The notes under the pieces are model-generated. The model was not told the origin of the DNA. It did no database searches and saw nothing but the letters and a program-made list of their open reading frames with translations. Source: Progne subis subis (taxonomy: Eukaryota; Chordata; Aves; Passeriformes; Hirundinidae). Taken from it: 64,000 bases of DNA. The stretch lies in the NCBI GenBank assembly GCA_022316685.1, contig JAKJHU010000034.1, positions 1,488,001 through 1,552,000 of the forward strand. The letters run 5' to 3'. A program made the position numbers and the translations under genes. How positions within the stretch are numbered: position 1 is the stretch's first letter; each line of letters begins with the position of its first letter. Below are positions 52,601-59,400 of the stretch, in pieces.

Positions 52601-55600
52601 TCTCCCTTTTCTAATTGAAGCCTTAAATCATCAAAGCTGAGAGCTGAAACTCTTTCATACTATATATGGCATTTGTGCTAGTGGTAGAAACTGGAGTGTA
52701 TTTATAACACTGGTTTGCTGCGGGGAATACAGATTGGGAACAAATGTTTGTTTGGAAAAAATCCAATTCCAGGATCTTCTTTTACTGTTCCACGTGAAAT
52801 CCATAGCAACGTCGTAAAAGCAACAGTTGAAAAATCTTAATAGGGCCTTCCCCTGGAAAAAACATGCAGTTGGTGTAACATTATGTATCCGGAGAGTTAC
52901 TTCTGATGGTTTATGTAGTAGGCAGCGACCCTGTATGTAACATCCTGTCTGTCACATTGGAATGCAGGGATGCTGTGGTGTTGTTGGGCCATGCTGGGGT
53001 TGTTGGGGTTTCTTGTTAGGACGTGCTGCTATTTTCAGATGTGCTCCTTGTTTGTTCAGAAATACCCAATTGTGTCCCAAGTAATATTCAGCAAATATTT
53101 TAATTGTTCTTAATAGCATGGCATGTCACTGACATGTGGAAATCAAGCCATAAAATGAGCTGAGCTGTTTTGCATACTGATGCAAAATATTTGAAGGAAA
53201 ACAGTTGGCAACCAAAGGGTGCAGGTGTCTTTGGGTGTGTTGATTAAACCCATCTCCCTTCAGCCTGAGTGTTCTATTTGATTTGCTTAATGCGTTAATC
53301 CTTTCTATAGCTGCACAGCAAATGACCATTTTGTTGAGCCTCTGTGGAATAATTACCATTTGGACTGATAATGTTCGTATCCCGAATTATAATTTTGTTT
53401 TGTGTTTTAAAACTGCTGTCTTGTTTTTGAAGGATGTTCAGAAGGAGAGAGAACCTCATGTTTATCTCAGTAAAGAAGAAGTTAAAGAGAAGATACAAAG
53501 CTATAATTCATCTGTCACTGATAAATTAAAAATGACCTTGGTAAGTTTTGCATAGAATTCCTGTAATTTTTTAATGTGAGCAGTTGAGTTGTAACGTTGT
53601 AGTGCATCGTGAATTGTTTTATTTTCAGCATCTTACATATGAAACTGTCTCTGTTTTAATGATGTTCTAAGAGACTTTTCCTTAGATTGGCAAATTAAAT
53701 CTGAAATGCTTTCTATCCCTGTAACCCTTTTACATGGATCAAAACAAAGTGTAAAAACAAACTGATGTAATTTGAAACGTGTTTAAGGTGAACTGTCAGC
53801 TGACAGTAAAGTGTACATCTGTCAGAATTTTCTGACAAATGCTGAAAACACTCAGGTGGTAAAAATGAAGGTGTATTTTTCTTGTTTCTGCAGATAATTT
53901 TTTGTCAGATTTTTTTGATAAGGATGCTCCAGAAATGAAGTTAAAACACTAAATATTTATTATAGGAGACTTAACTTTCAGAGTAGTCATACAGGTTTTC
54001 AGCATGAAGAGACTTTTCTTTGCCCCAAAAACGTAGACAGTGCAAACTGAAATACATAAGACTTCTCATTTCCAAGGGTTGTGTGCCAAGTCTCATATTC
54101 AGTTCAAGTCTACTCAAGACCATACTAACAAAATTGACATCTATCTGCTTAGCAAGCTGTTATTCAGTTGTTATGCTGTCCAGATTTTCTAATACATGAC
54201 ATACTTCTGATGGGTGTATATGGAAATTTTGAAATTCCATTATATCCTAAAACATGTAAGTATGACTGTACTGAAAAGATGTTTGTGTTTGCCTGTGGAT
54301 CAGGACTTATTTTGCCTAAAACCAGATTGTCATGTTTTCTAGCTCAGTAAGGTTTGATTGGCTTTGCTATTTTGTCTTTCAGAAGCAACTGAAATGAACA
54401 ATTTCAGATGTTGATTGGATTGGCATTTATTCTGGGGTTTTGCCTGGGTTTTTTTCAACATGATTTGACCATCCAAATGCCTCAGACTAAGTTGACAAAG
54501 ACATCTAGAATGTTTGAGATAATTTCTGTATTTCTGCATTAAATCTGTTGCTAAAGATGGGTGTTGTCTTTTTCGCTTCATAGTTCTCTCCTAAAGTGAA
54601 AACGTATCTCTGCTATGTTGTACCTTTTGCTTGATGAGGTCCTAATATATTTAGAATTCAACAATTATTATTAAGAAAAAAATTAAATAATAGTTACTAG
54701 TAAGAAAAATTAATATTCAGAAGAGATACCAGAAAGAATAGCTGTCTGAATTACCAAAATGAAACCTTTCCTGTGAGATGTCACGTATTGCAGTGGTACT
54801 TGGTGTTTGCTGTGAGCATTTTCATGTGCCTGCTCCACTGCTACGTCACAGCTGGTCATTGCTGATGATCGTAACGGTTCAGGCCTTTCCTTCACTGCAG
54901 AACGCGAATGGGATTTACACTGGCTTCATCAAAGTCCAGATGGAACTATGCAGACCCATCACTGTGCGGTCCTCCCAGAGCCAGGGGAGCTGTGCTCCCA
55001 GCAATCAGGAAACTGCTTTTTACTTGCCGGACGGCTGCGTGAACACCCTTCACATCAGCAGCACCAACACCGTTCGGGAAGTTATCGAGGCCTTGCTCAA
55101 GAAGTTCTTTGTGGCTGACAACCCTGCGAAGTTTGCACTTTATAAACGCTGTCACAAGGAAGATCAAGGTATAAACTGAGCTTGTGGTGTTTCGGTAGTG
55201 AAAGGGTTTGGGGAGGGAGTTGTGCTATAGTAATACTTGAAATGAGCTAGGTGGAAGAACTCAGATAAATGGGAGTGACAATCTTCCTACCTTGTCTTTT
55301 TTTCCTTATGTAAAGTAGCGTGGTAAAACAGTAATAGACTGGGGTACTTCAGCATAATTCGTCCAAGACAAAGTCACCTGCTAAAACATTACACAGATCT
55401 CCTGTGCTTTGCAGTCCGCTTTATTTTATGCCCTTATCAGGCCCTAAATTTCAGCTGGCCTCATACACTGCAGAGTTGTGAGATTAAATTACAGGGCAGG
55501 TTTTTAAAAAGATAAGCCCATGGTGTCTGTGATGCATGAGGTACTGGCACTGGCAGACCGCTCTCAAGGTGATGACCACGGGCACGTGTGTTGTGCTCAT

Positions 55601-56838
55601 GTGTGTCAGTGCACGTGGCTGTCCCTGGGCGCTGGCTGCTGTTAGGAGTATGTCAGTTGTGATGGAAATACCAGAAGATGGAAAAGGGGATTTTTTTAGG
55701 GAAAGGTGCATTTTGCCAATGTTGTTGCTTGCACTTAAAATCTGCCTTCCTTCCATGGACATTGAGAGCAGTTTCAGTAGTTCAGATGTTTCTGGCAGGC
55801 AGGCAGAGTTGTCTTTTAGACTTTGTGTGTGAAATTTTAAGTGGAAAAGGTATAAGAACAGTGATGCACAGCTCTGATGTTGTAAATGCTTTAGATAGAG
55901 CAACAGTGTGTTGTATCTTTTTTTCTTGTGGGTTATTTTTCCCCCCTGGTCCTGCATGTACTGTGTTGGCTAAAGACCATTTCATTCCTGTGCAAATGCA
56001 GTATTGCTCTGTCACCGTCAGTCACCTGGTCAGCTCCTCCCTAAAACTCACTGCTCAAAGCTGGTATGTAGACTGATAGATAAACACTGTGTAAATCTTG
56101 GCTACACATGCGTCTTTCTGAATTTTTTTAGCATTAGCTAGTGTCAGTCGTTCCAAGTGTTTGAAGCGTTGTTGGTAAAGATGATAATTACTGTGGTTTC
56201 CTTCTCCTGCAGTTTATACATGCAAGCTGTCCGACAGAGAACATCCCCTCTACCTGCGCTTGGTGGCAGGCCCCAAAACAGAAATGCTCAGTTTTGTTCT
56301 ACGTGAGCATGAAACTGGAGAAGTCATGGTATGTCACACCCTCCTGGGCCAGTGTTCGTGTTACTTCATGGATGAGTGGGCTTCTGTTTGAGCTGTGCTG
56401 ACCAGGCAGTTCATTTTATGGAAGCAGACTCTTTTCCCTTTTTAATTTCCCTCGTGCTTATGTAAACGTTTCACTTGTGGTTAGATTGACCTGTTGTTAC
56501 TTGCAGAAGAAAAAAAAAACAATTTAAAAGAATAAAATATTTTCAGATGCCCTAAGATTTGCAAGGAAGCTGCTTCAGTTGGAAGTTACCTACAGTGTCT
56601 GAGGTTTTGTTTGGAACTACTGTATATATAAAATATTTATGAATTCTCTGATCATCTCATCCATTCTTTGCTCTCTTGGTCGTTCCAGTGGGAAGCTTTT
56701 AGTATTCCTGAACTGCAAAACTTCTTGCGCATACTGGACAAAGAGGAAAACGACCAACTGCAGATCTTGAAGAACCGCTACGCAGCTTACAGGGGCAAAC
56801 TTGAAGAAGCCCTTCGCGGGGTGTTGAAACCTGGTTAA
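6344..56838 (+). CDS. RASSF3: RASSF3, Ras association domain family member 3; five coding exons: 6344-6472, 53433-53540, 54901-55168, 56213-56328, 56689-56838
   Basis: Joining the five exons gives a 256-residue protein with no internal stop. Residues 1-43 are a short acidic and aromatic N-terminus (MSSGYSSLEE, then FFFTARTSFF). Residues 44-79 are a charged linker. About 85-195 form the Ras-association domain, starting NGIYTGFIKVQMEL and including TLHISSTNT, EVIEALLKKF, KFALYKRCH and PLYLRLVAGP. Residues 208-252 form the SARAH helix (WEAFSIPELQNFLRILDKEE). The RA domain family binds GTP-loaded small GTPases. SARAH helices pair with those of MST1/MST2 kinases and link RASSF proteins to Hippo-type growth and apoptosis control, mostly in the cytoplasm. 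There is no C1 zinc finger, as expected for RASSF3 and unlike RASSF1A or RASSF5A. The VYTCKLSDREHPLYLRLVAG and LREHE stretches match RASSF3 better than RASSF1 or RASSF5. I recall mammalian RASSF3 as about 238 residues; the extra length lies mainly at the N-terminus and in the exon 3 linker. The only real uncertainty is which start codon is used. Confidence 0.95.
10513..10539. repeat. 27-bp near-perfect palindrome
   Basis: AGGGTGACAGTGT, a central C, then ACAGTGTCACCCT. Twelve of thirteen symmetric pairs match; the exception is G10522/G10530. It contains TGACA and TGTCA half-sites and lies about 80 bases before a long T-rich tract. Confidence 0.85.
10612..10744. repeat. Long T and T/G-rich low-complexity tract
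   Basis: T14, one G, then T33, followed by GGT and GTT triplet runs and TTTG repeats. It is the longest homopolymeric block in the window. Confidence 0.95.
12550..13605 (+). mobile_element. CR1 non-LTR retrotransposon, 5'-truncated, sense orientation
   Basis: About 1.05 kb related to the 3' part of avian CR1 LINEs. It starts in the end of the ORF2 reverse-transcriptase region (TTTGTTAATGACTTGGAT, then TATGAAATTTAACAAGGGCA, equivalent to the family's FIND(L) and FNKGK segments). It continues through the 3' UTR (TGTTCAACCTGGAGAATGGG, AAGGTTCTTCACTCAGAGGG) to the diagnostic end TTCAACTCTGGATATTCTAT followed by GATTCTAAA. Frameshifts and stop codons show it is long dead. CR1 copies are nearly always 5'-truncated and lack target-site duplications, as here. 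The left edge is approximate. Confidence 0.92.
13921..13937. repeat. (AT)n microsatellite
   Basis: About 8.5 AT units shortly after the CR1 insertion. Confidence 0.9.
17973..18034. repeat. Tandem duplication of a 31-bp unit
   Basis: Positions 17973-18003 and 18004-18034 are adjacent copies (TATAAAATTCAGCTTAACTR...CCACCATG) differing at one base (A versus G). The high identity indicates a recent duplication. Confidence 0.9.
20390..20528 (+). mobile_element. CR1 3'-end fragment, sense orientation
   Basis: A short CR1 tail: CTCTGGGAGACCCTGCTTGA, GGTTGGACTAGAAAAGCTCC, CCCTTCCAACTTGACTCATT, ending CTGTGATTCTT. These match the conserved last 100 or so bases of CR1 elements. The 5' limit is unclear because the older sequence is diverged. 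Confidence 0.85.
33573..33597 (-). repeat. C-rich tract; G-quadruplex motif on the minus strand
   Basis: C-runs of 7, 4, 5 and 3 bases separated by T, ACCA and T. On the minus strand this meets the G3+N1-7 pattern; on the plus strand it is a possible i-motif. It lies in the template strand of intron 1. Confidence 0.6.
34303..34391. repeat. T/G-rich low-complexity tract
   Basis: Runs of TTTG, GTT and poly(T) over about 90 bases, similar in composition to the tract at 10612. Confidence 0.9.
41962..41979. repeat. Poly(A) run of 18
   Basis: Eighteen A residues. No retroposed gene body is recognised upstream. Confidence 0.9.
43560..43700. repeat. AT-rich zone with nested inverted repeats
   Basis: Almost pure A/T over about 140 bases. 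Within it, 43642-43660 and 43669-43687 are perfect 19-bp inverted arms around the 8-base spacer TGTTACTC; pairing continues outward after one mismatch for five more pairs. A competing hairpin pairs ATAGAATA (43631-43638) with TATTCTAT (43643-43650). Confidence 0.85.
46325..46665 (+). mobile_element. Degenerate CR1-like fragment
   Basis: The order of motifs follows the CR1 3' region: TGGAGCAACTACCTTAGGAA, then CTCACTTTGGAGAAGG, then TTAGGATTAATGGGCAC, then TTTGTGGAACTTGCTGCCGC, then CAGGTTCAGAAAGG. Each resembles a CR1 3' segment at low identity. The terminal octamer repeat is missing. This suggests an old, 3'-eroded insertion. Confidence 0.55.
51889..51915. repeat. 11-bp inverted repeat with 5-base loop
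   Basis: TCCCTAGAGAA (51889-51899), spacer ATGAA, then TTCTCTAGGGA (51905-51915). The arms are perfect complements. Confidence 0.85.
53433..53540 (+). CDS. RASSF3: RASSF3 coding exon 2 (linker)
   Basis: A 108-bp exon of 36 codons, phase 0 at both ends. It is preceded by a pyrimidine-rich acceptor ending ...TTTTTGAAG and followed by the consensus donor GTAAGT at 53541. It encodes DVQKEREPHVYLSKEEVKEK and ends TDKLKMTL. The charged linker with the YLSKEE(V/I)KEK motif is characteristic of RASSF3, and the equivalent position in RASSF1 and RASSF5 carries a related EI.QKI..YN motif. It connects the acidic N-terminus to the RA domain. Open reading continues upstream of the acceptor without recognisable protein similarity and is intronic. 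Confidence 0.93.
53541..54900 (+). other. RASSF3 intron 2 (1,360 bp)
   Basis: The donor is GTAAGT and the acceptor CACTGCAG, phase 0. AT-rich. I see no repeat family or gene in it. Confidence 0.92.
54901..55168 (+). CDS. RASSF3: RASSF3 coding exon 3 (first part of the RA domain)
   Basis: A 268-bp exon: 89 codons plus the first base of a split valine codon (phase 1 exit). The acceptor is a good pyrimidine tract ending CACTGCAG, and the donor is AAG|GTATAA. It encodes NANGIYTGFIKVQMELCRP, then a polar linker (roughly RSSQSQGSCAPSNQE), then AFYLPDGCVNTLHISSTNT, EVIEALLKKFF, DNPAKFALYKRCHKEDQ. This is the N-terminal half of the RA fold, including the first beta strands and the main helix. The linker is about ten residues longer than in mammalian RASSF3 as I recall it, and it carries FYLP, a motif I associate with RASSF1 and RASSF5. 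Confidence 0.95.
55169..56212 (+). other. RASSF3 intron 3 (1,044 bp)
   Basis: The donor is GTATAA, weaker than the gene's other donors, and the acceptor is CTCCTGCAG; phase 1. Open frames on both strands at about 55480-56076 have no recognisable domain and lie wholly inside the intron. Confidence 0.92.
56213..56328 (+). CDS. RASSF3: RASSF3 coding exon 4 (second part of the RA domain)
   Basis: A 116-bp exon entered in phase 1: the first TT completes GTT (Val). It is left in phase 0 at the donor ATG|GTATGT (GT at 56329). The acceptor is preceded by a strong pyrimidine tract ending CTCCTGCAG. It encodes VYTCKLSDREHPLYLRLVAG, then PKTEMLSFVLREHETGEVM. PLYLRLVAGP and LSFVLRE are the closing strands of the RA domain and are nearly invariant in RASSF1, 3 and 5. 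A weaker GT six bases earlier (GAA|GTCATG) would remove the terminal Val-Met in frame. Confidence 0.94.
56329..56688 (+). other. RASSF3 intron 4 (360 bp)
   Basis: The donor is GTATGT and the acceptor TCGTTCCAG, phase 0. It is the shortest intron of the gene and holds nothing else recognisable. Confidence 0.92.
56689..56838 (+). CDS. RASSF3: RASSF3 coding exon 5 (SARAH domain and stop)
   Basis: The coding part of the last exon starts after an acceptor ending TCGTTCCAG and ends at the TAA at 56836-56838. It encodes 49 residues, WEAFSIPELQNFLRILDKEE, then NDQLQILKNRYAAYRGKLEE, ALRGVLKPG. This is a complete SARAH helix: an amphipathic coiled coil that forms homodimers and heterodimers with MST1/MST2 (Salvador-RASSF-Hippo). 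The family hallmark W(E/D)AFS.PEL.NFL is intact, and the C-terminus after the helix is short (LKPG). Confidence 0.95.
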   Translation, partial: WEAFSIPELQNFLRILDKEENDQLQILKNRYAAYRGKLEEALRGVLKPG

Positions 56839-57210
56839 AAGGGGGCCAAAGGACACTCAGGAAAACGCGCGCTACCAAATGTCAGTAGAGCATGCCAAAC
56901 CCAACGTACAAAGAGCAGCAGAGAGTAGTGTTCTTTATTCAGAAGACTGTTTTGTGATGCCAGGGTAGACTCTAGTTCCATAAGCCAGGTCACTTAGCAT
57001 CTTGCACCCACAAGTAAGGGATTCTGCATGTTTGTACATCAGTTTGCAACCCTCTGTGTGCCTAGAGAGTTTCCCAAGTTATCCTGGAGCAAGCTGTGAA
57101 ACTGTAAGCAATTTCCTAGGATGCTATGAAATAATACCTTTTTTTTTTTTCTTTGCTTAATGCTATCTTTACAAGTAAGGATGTGCAAATTGATGGGTTA
57201 AAAAAATATT

Positions 57211-57216
57211 ATTAAA
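57211..57216 (+). terminator. Candidate proximal poly(A) signal ATTAAA
   Basis: The common hexamer variant, about 375 bases after the stop codon. A T/G-containing stretch follows. Use is unproven. Confidence 0.3.
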
Positions 57217-57597
57217 GCCATTTGAATGAGAGTTAGTTGGAGCACTATCTTAGAGATGAAATTGATTTGCACTACCTTTCTGTTTTTGAATAGTTACTGT
57301 ATAATTTGTGAGAGAACTGTTATAGGTGGAAAACTTATGAGATTTTTTGGTTTGTACTGTGAAATTTGTGGAAAGCTTTTAAGTGGTCTTTGTGTAGAAG
57401 GTAAAGAGAAAGTTGAAAAGAAGGTAAGAGTTGGGGGAGAAGAACTGTAATAGCTGACAGAAGAGGTTTTAAATGAAAATAGTATTTTCACAGAGGAAAG
57501 TTGAAATACTAATTTTATGAGGTTAAAGTTTTAGTATGTTATAATATTGTGAATAAGTTTTATGTTTTTTAACTGCGTAAATCCACACTGGAAAAGA

Positions 57598-57603
57598 AAT
57601 AAA
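57598..57603 (+). terminator. Candidate poly(A) signal AATAAA
   Basis: The first canonical AATAAA after the stop codon, about 760 bases downstream. The downstream GT-rich element is weak, so it may not be the main site. Confidence 0.4.
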
Positions 57604-58193
57604 GATAACAAATAGTGGGAAGGAACGAGAAGCAAAAGCGAAGTAAGAATGGAAATGGAGCTGCACGTACAGGTCCCTTTTGGAGAAGCTGATTGCATAA
57701 AGGCATAGTCTGGGTTTGAAAAGTGTGGCAAACCTAAAAAGCTGCTTACTTGAATTCTGAAAAGTGGTCCATGTCTCAGATAACTCTGTGAGAAATACCT
57801 GTCTAGCAAGGGTGCAGACATAAGCTACAACTACAGATGCATTTGGTCTTTATTGTAAGTCAGGTCTTTCCTCTGGCTCAGTGATCCATTTTTAGGCTGG
57901 ATAATCTTGAATTACAATATCTGAGAGACAAAAATAGCTTCCTCTGCTTCTTTCTTTGCTAAAGGCTCAGTCTGGCAAAGAAAGTAGGAATTCTTATTCA
58001 CATTTCCAGCCCAGCAGAACGTTAGCATTTATTGTCTATGTTGGTGACTGAGCTTAGTAACTCTTGCTTTTAATAATTCAAAACCTAAAAATTTTAAACT
58101 CTTGATTGAAAAACTGATTACCAAATTCTGCAGACTGCTGATTTACTTGATTTAAAAGTAGGAAAAATGTAGCAAGAAAACTTTTTACTTTAG

Positions 58194-58201
58194 TGTAAAT
58201 A
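58194..58201 (+). promoter_or_regulatory. Pumilio response element TGTAAATA in the probable 3' UTR
   Basis: An exact match to the TGTANATA consensus bound by PUM1/PUM2, which promote mRNA decay or repression. It would be active only if the long UTR is transcribed. An 8-mer of this kind can occur by chance in AT-rich sequence. Confidence 0.35.
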
Positions 58202-59083
58202 TAGTTGTTGTTCTTTCAGAGTTATTTATCTAAAGAAAAAAAAGCATGTTCAAAAGAAACCAAAGAAGTGGGTGTGCAATAGAAGCATGAGGCAGATTTG
58301 AGTGACTGATACTGTAGTCATTATCATGCCAGAAAGGAAATGAGTTATGGGGTGGGGGCGTGGAGGAGTGCTAAGGATTGAAGAGCAGCAGAAGTTGTGG
58401 TGGGGTTTTTTCGCCTCTGTTCTTAATGTGTTCATTTTAAATTCCCAAGGAATTGTTAAAACTTTGGTGACATCTAATGGATACTGTGTGAAACTCCAAG
58501 ATGCTTCTGTTCTTCCCCTTAATTTTATGTAATTGTGCCTTTGTTTCCTTTCCTTAACAAGATTCTTTTTAAAACTCTTCACAGGTTTATTTAGGTAAAA
58601 AGAATTTGCAAGCTTATGAGACAATCATAACGTTTTAAAGAGTTAAGAGAAATTAAGAGTAGAACTAACTATAAATATATCTAAGGCATATCTTGTTTGT
58701 TTTTTTTAATTTCACATGTAACATTGTAGTGCATGTGTGAGTTAGTAACATTATCCTCAAGTGAGACACTTTATAATGGTTCAGGGAATGCTTTTGTGTT
58801 TTGTTACAATTCGTTTTTCTAGGAATGCAGCAGCATGTTGGTGGGTATTCTGTTAACAATTTATGTTTCTGCCCATAGCTATGTAATCATTGCGTAATCG
58901 CTGTCAATATTGAACCATTTCTTGCTCAGATTTAAACACTGTTCGAGTTTTAAAGTTGAGTATAAAAATATGTGAATTTTGGTTTTACTTGAACTAAGCT
59001 ACCAGTCTTTTTTAGTAGGCACATCTGCATTTACTTCAGCCAAAAACCTCAATCAGTGTTGTATGCACTATGAGTCTTGATTT

Positions 59084-59108
59084 GGGGGGAAGGGGAAGGG
59101 GGTGGGGG
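59084..59108 (+). promoter_or_regulatory. G-quadruplex motif in the probable 3' UTR
   Basis: Four G-runs of 6, 4, 5 and 5 bases are separated by AA, AA and T. This satisfies the strict G3+N1-7 pattern with very short loops. It is on the transcribed sense strand, so an RNA G-quadruplex is possible in long-UTR transcripts. It stands out in an otherwise AT-rich neighbourhood. Confidence 0.6.
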
Positions 59109-59381
59109 ACCAAAACAAACTTCTGTTTTAATTTTGTCTTAGTTCACAGTTAATTATTTTAAGATGTCATGTGTGGAGTTAATTTTCCTCTTCTTCGTTC
59201 TACACACTGGCAATTACAGCAGCTTTAATTTAAAAGAAACTGTCGTGCCTGGTCAGTTTTATCTTTTTTAATTTTAACATCAAATTGAACTGTCAAAGCT
59301 TTTGTTGCAAAACTGTTTTCTTGTCATTATATGATGGTACCAGAATGACTAAATGATGAGGGAGGGGGAATGCAGGGAAAC

Positions 59382-59387
59382 ATTAAA
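59382..59387 (+). terminator. Candidate distal poly(A) signal ATTAAA
   Basis: An ATTAAA variant about 2.5 kb after the stop, just downstream of the G-rich tract. It is followed by T-rich sequence (TATGTCTTTA and further on). It could define the long UTR isoform. Confidence 0.3.
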
Positions 59388-59400
59388 ATGTATGTCTTTA

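Larger units (their letters stand above)
6473..53432 (+). other. RASSF3 intron 1 (46,960 bp)
   Basis: This intron runs from the donor GTAAGT at 6473 to the acceptor TTGAAG ending at 53432, phase 0. It is AT-rich, with two clear CR1 fragments (about 12550-13605 and 20390-20528) and one probable degenerate CR1 (about 46325-46665). It also holds T- and T/G-rich tracts, an AT-rich inverted-repeat zone at 43560-43700, palindromes and a tandem duplication. I found no nested gene, tRNA or processed pseudogene. A first intron this long beside introns of 1.4, 1.0 and 0.36 kb is typical of genes with regulatory elements in intron 1, but no particular enhancer can be identified from one sequence. Confidence 0.9.
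56839..59400 (+). other. RASSF3 3' UTR (end uncertain)
   Basis: AT-rich sequence follows the TAA. Candidate poly(A) hexamers are ATTAAA at 57211-57216, AATAAA at 57598-57603 and ATTAAA at 59382-59387. Using the 57598 signal gives a UTR of about 0.8 kb. Using the distal one gives about 2.5 kb, which I think likely because RASSF3 UTRs in vertebrates are long. The region carries a Pumilio-type element and a G-quadruplex motif, listed separately. The distal limit is inferred, not seen. Confidence 0.55.

Noticed and set aside
55484..55957. 157-codon minus-strand open frame in intron 3
   Set aside because: It lies wholly within a well-defined RASSF3 intron, overlaps other open frames, and shows no domain.
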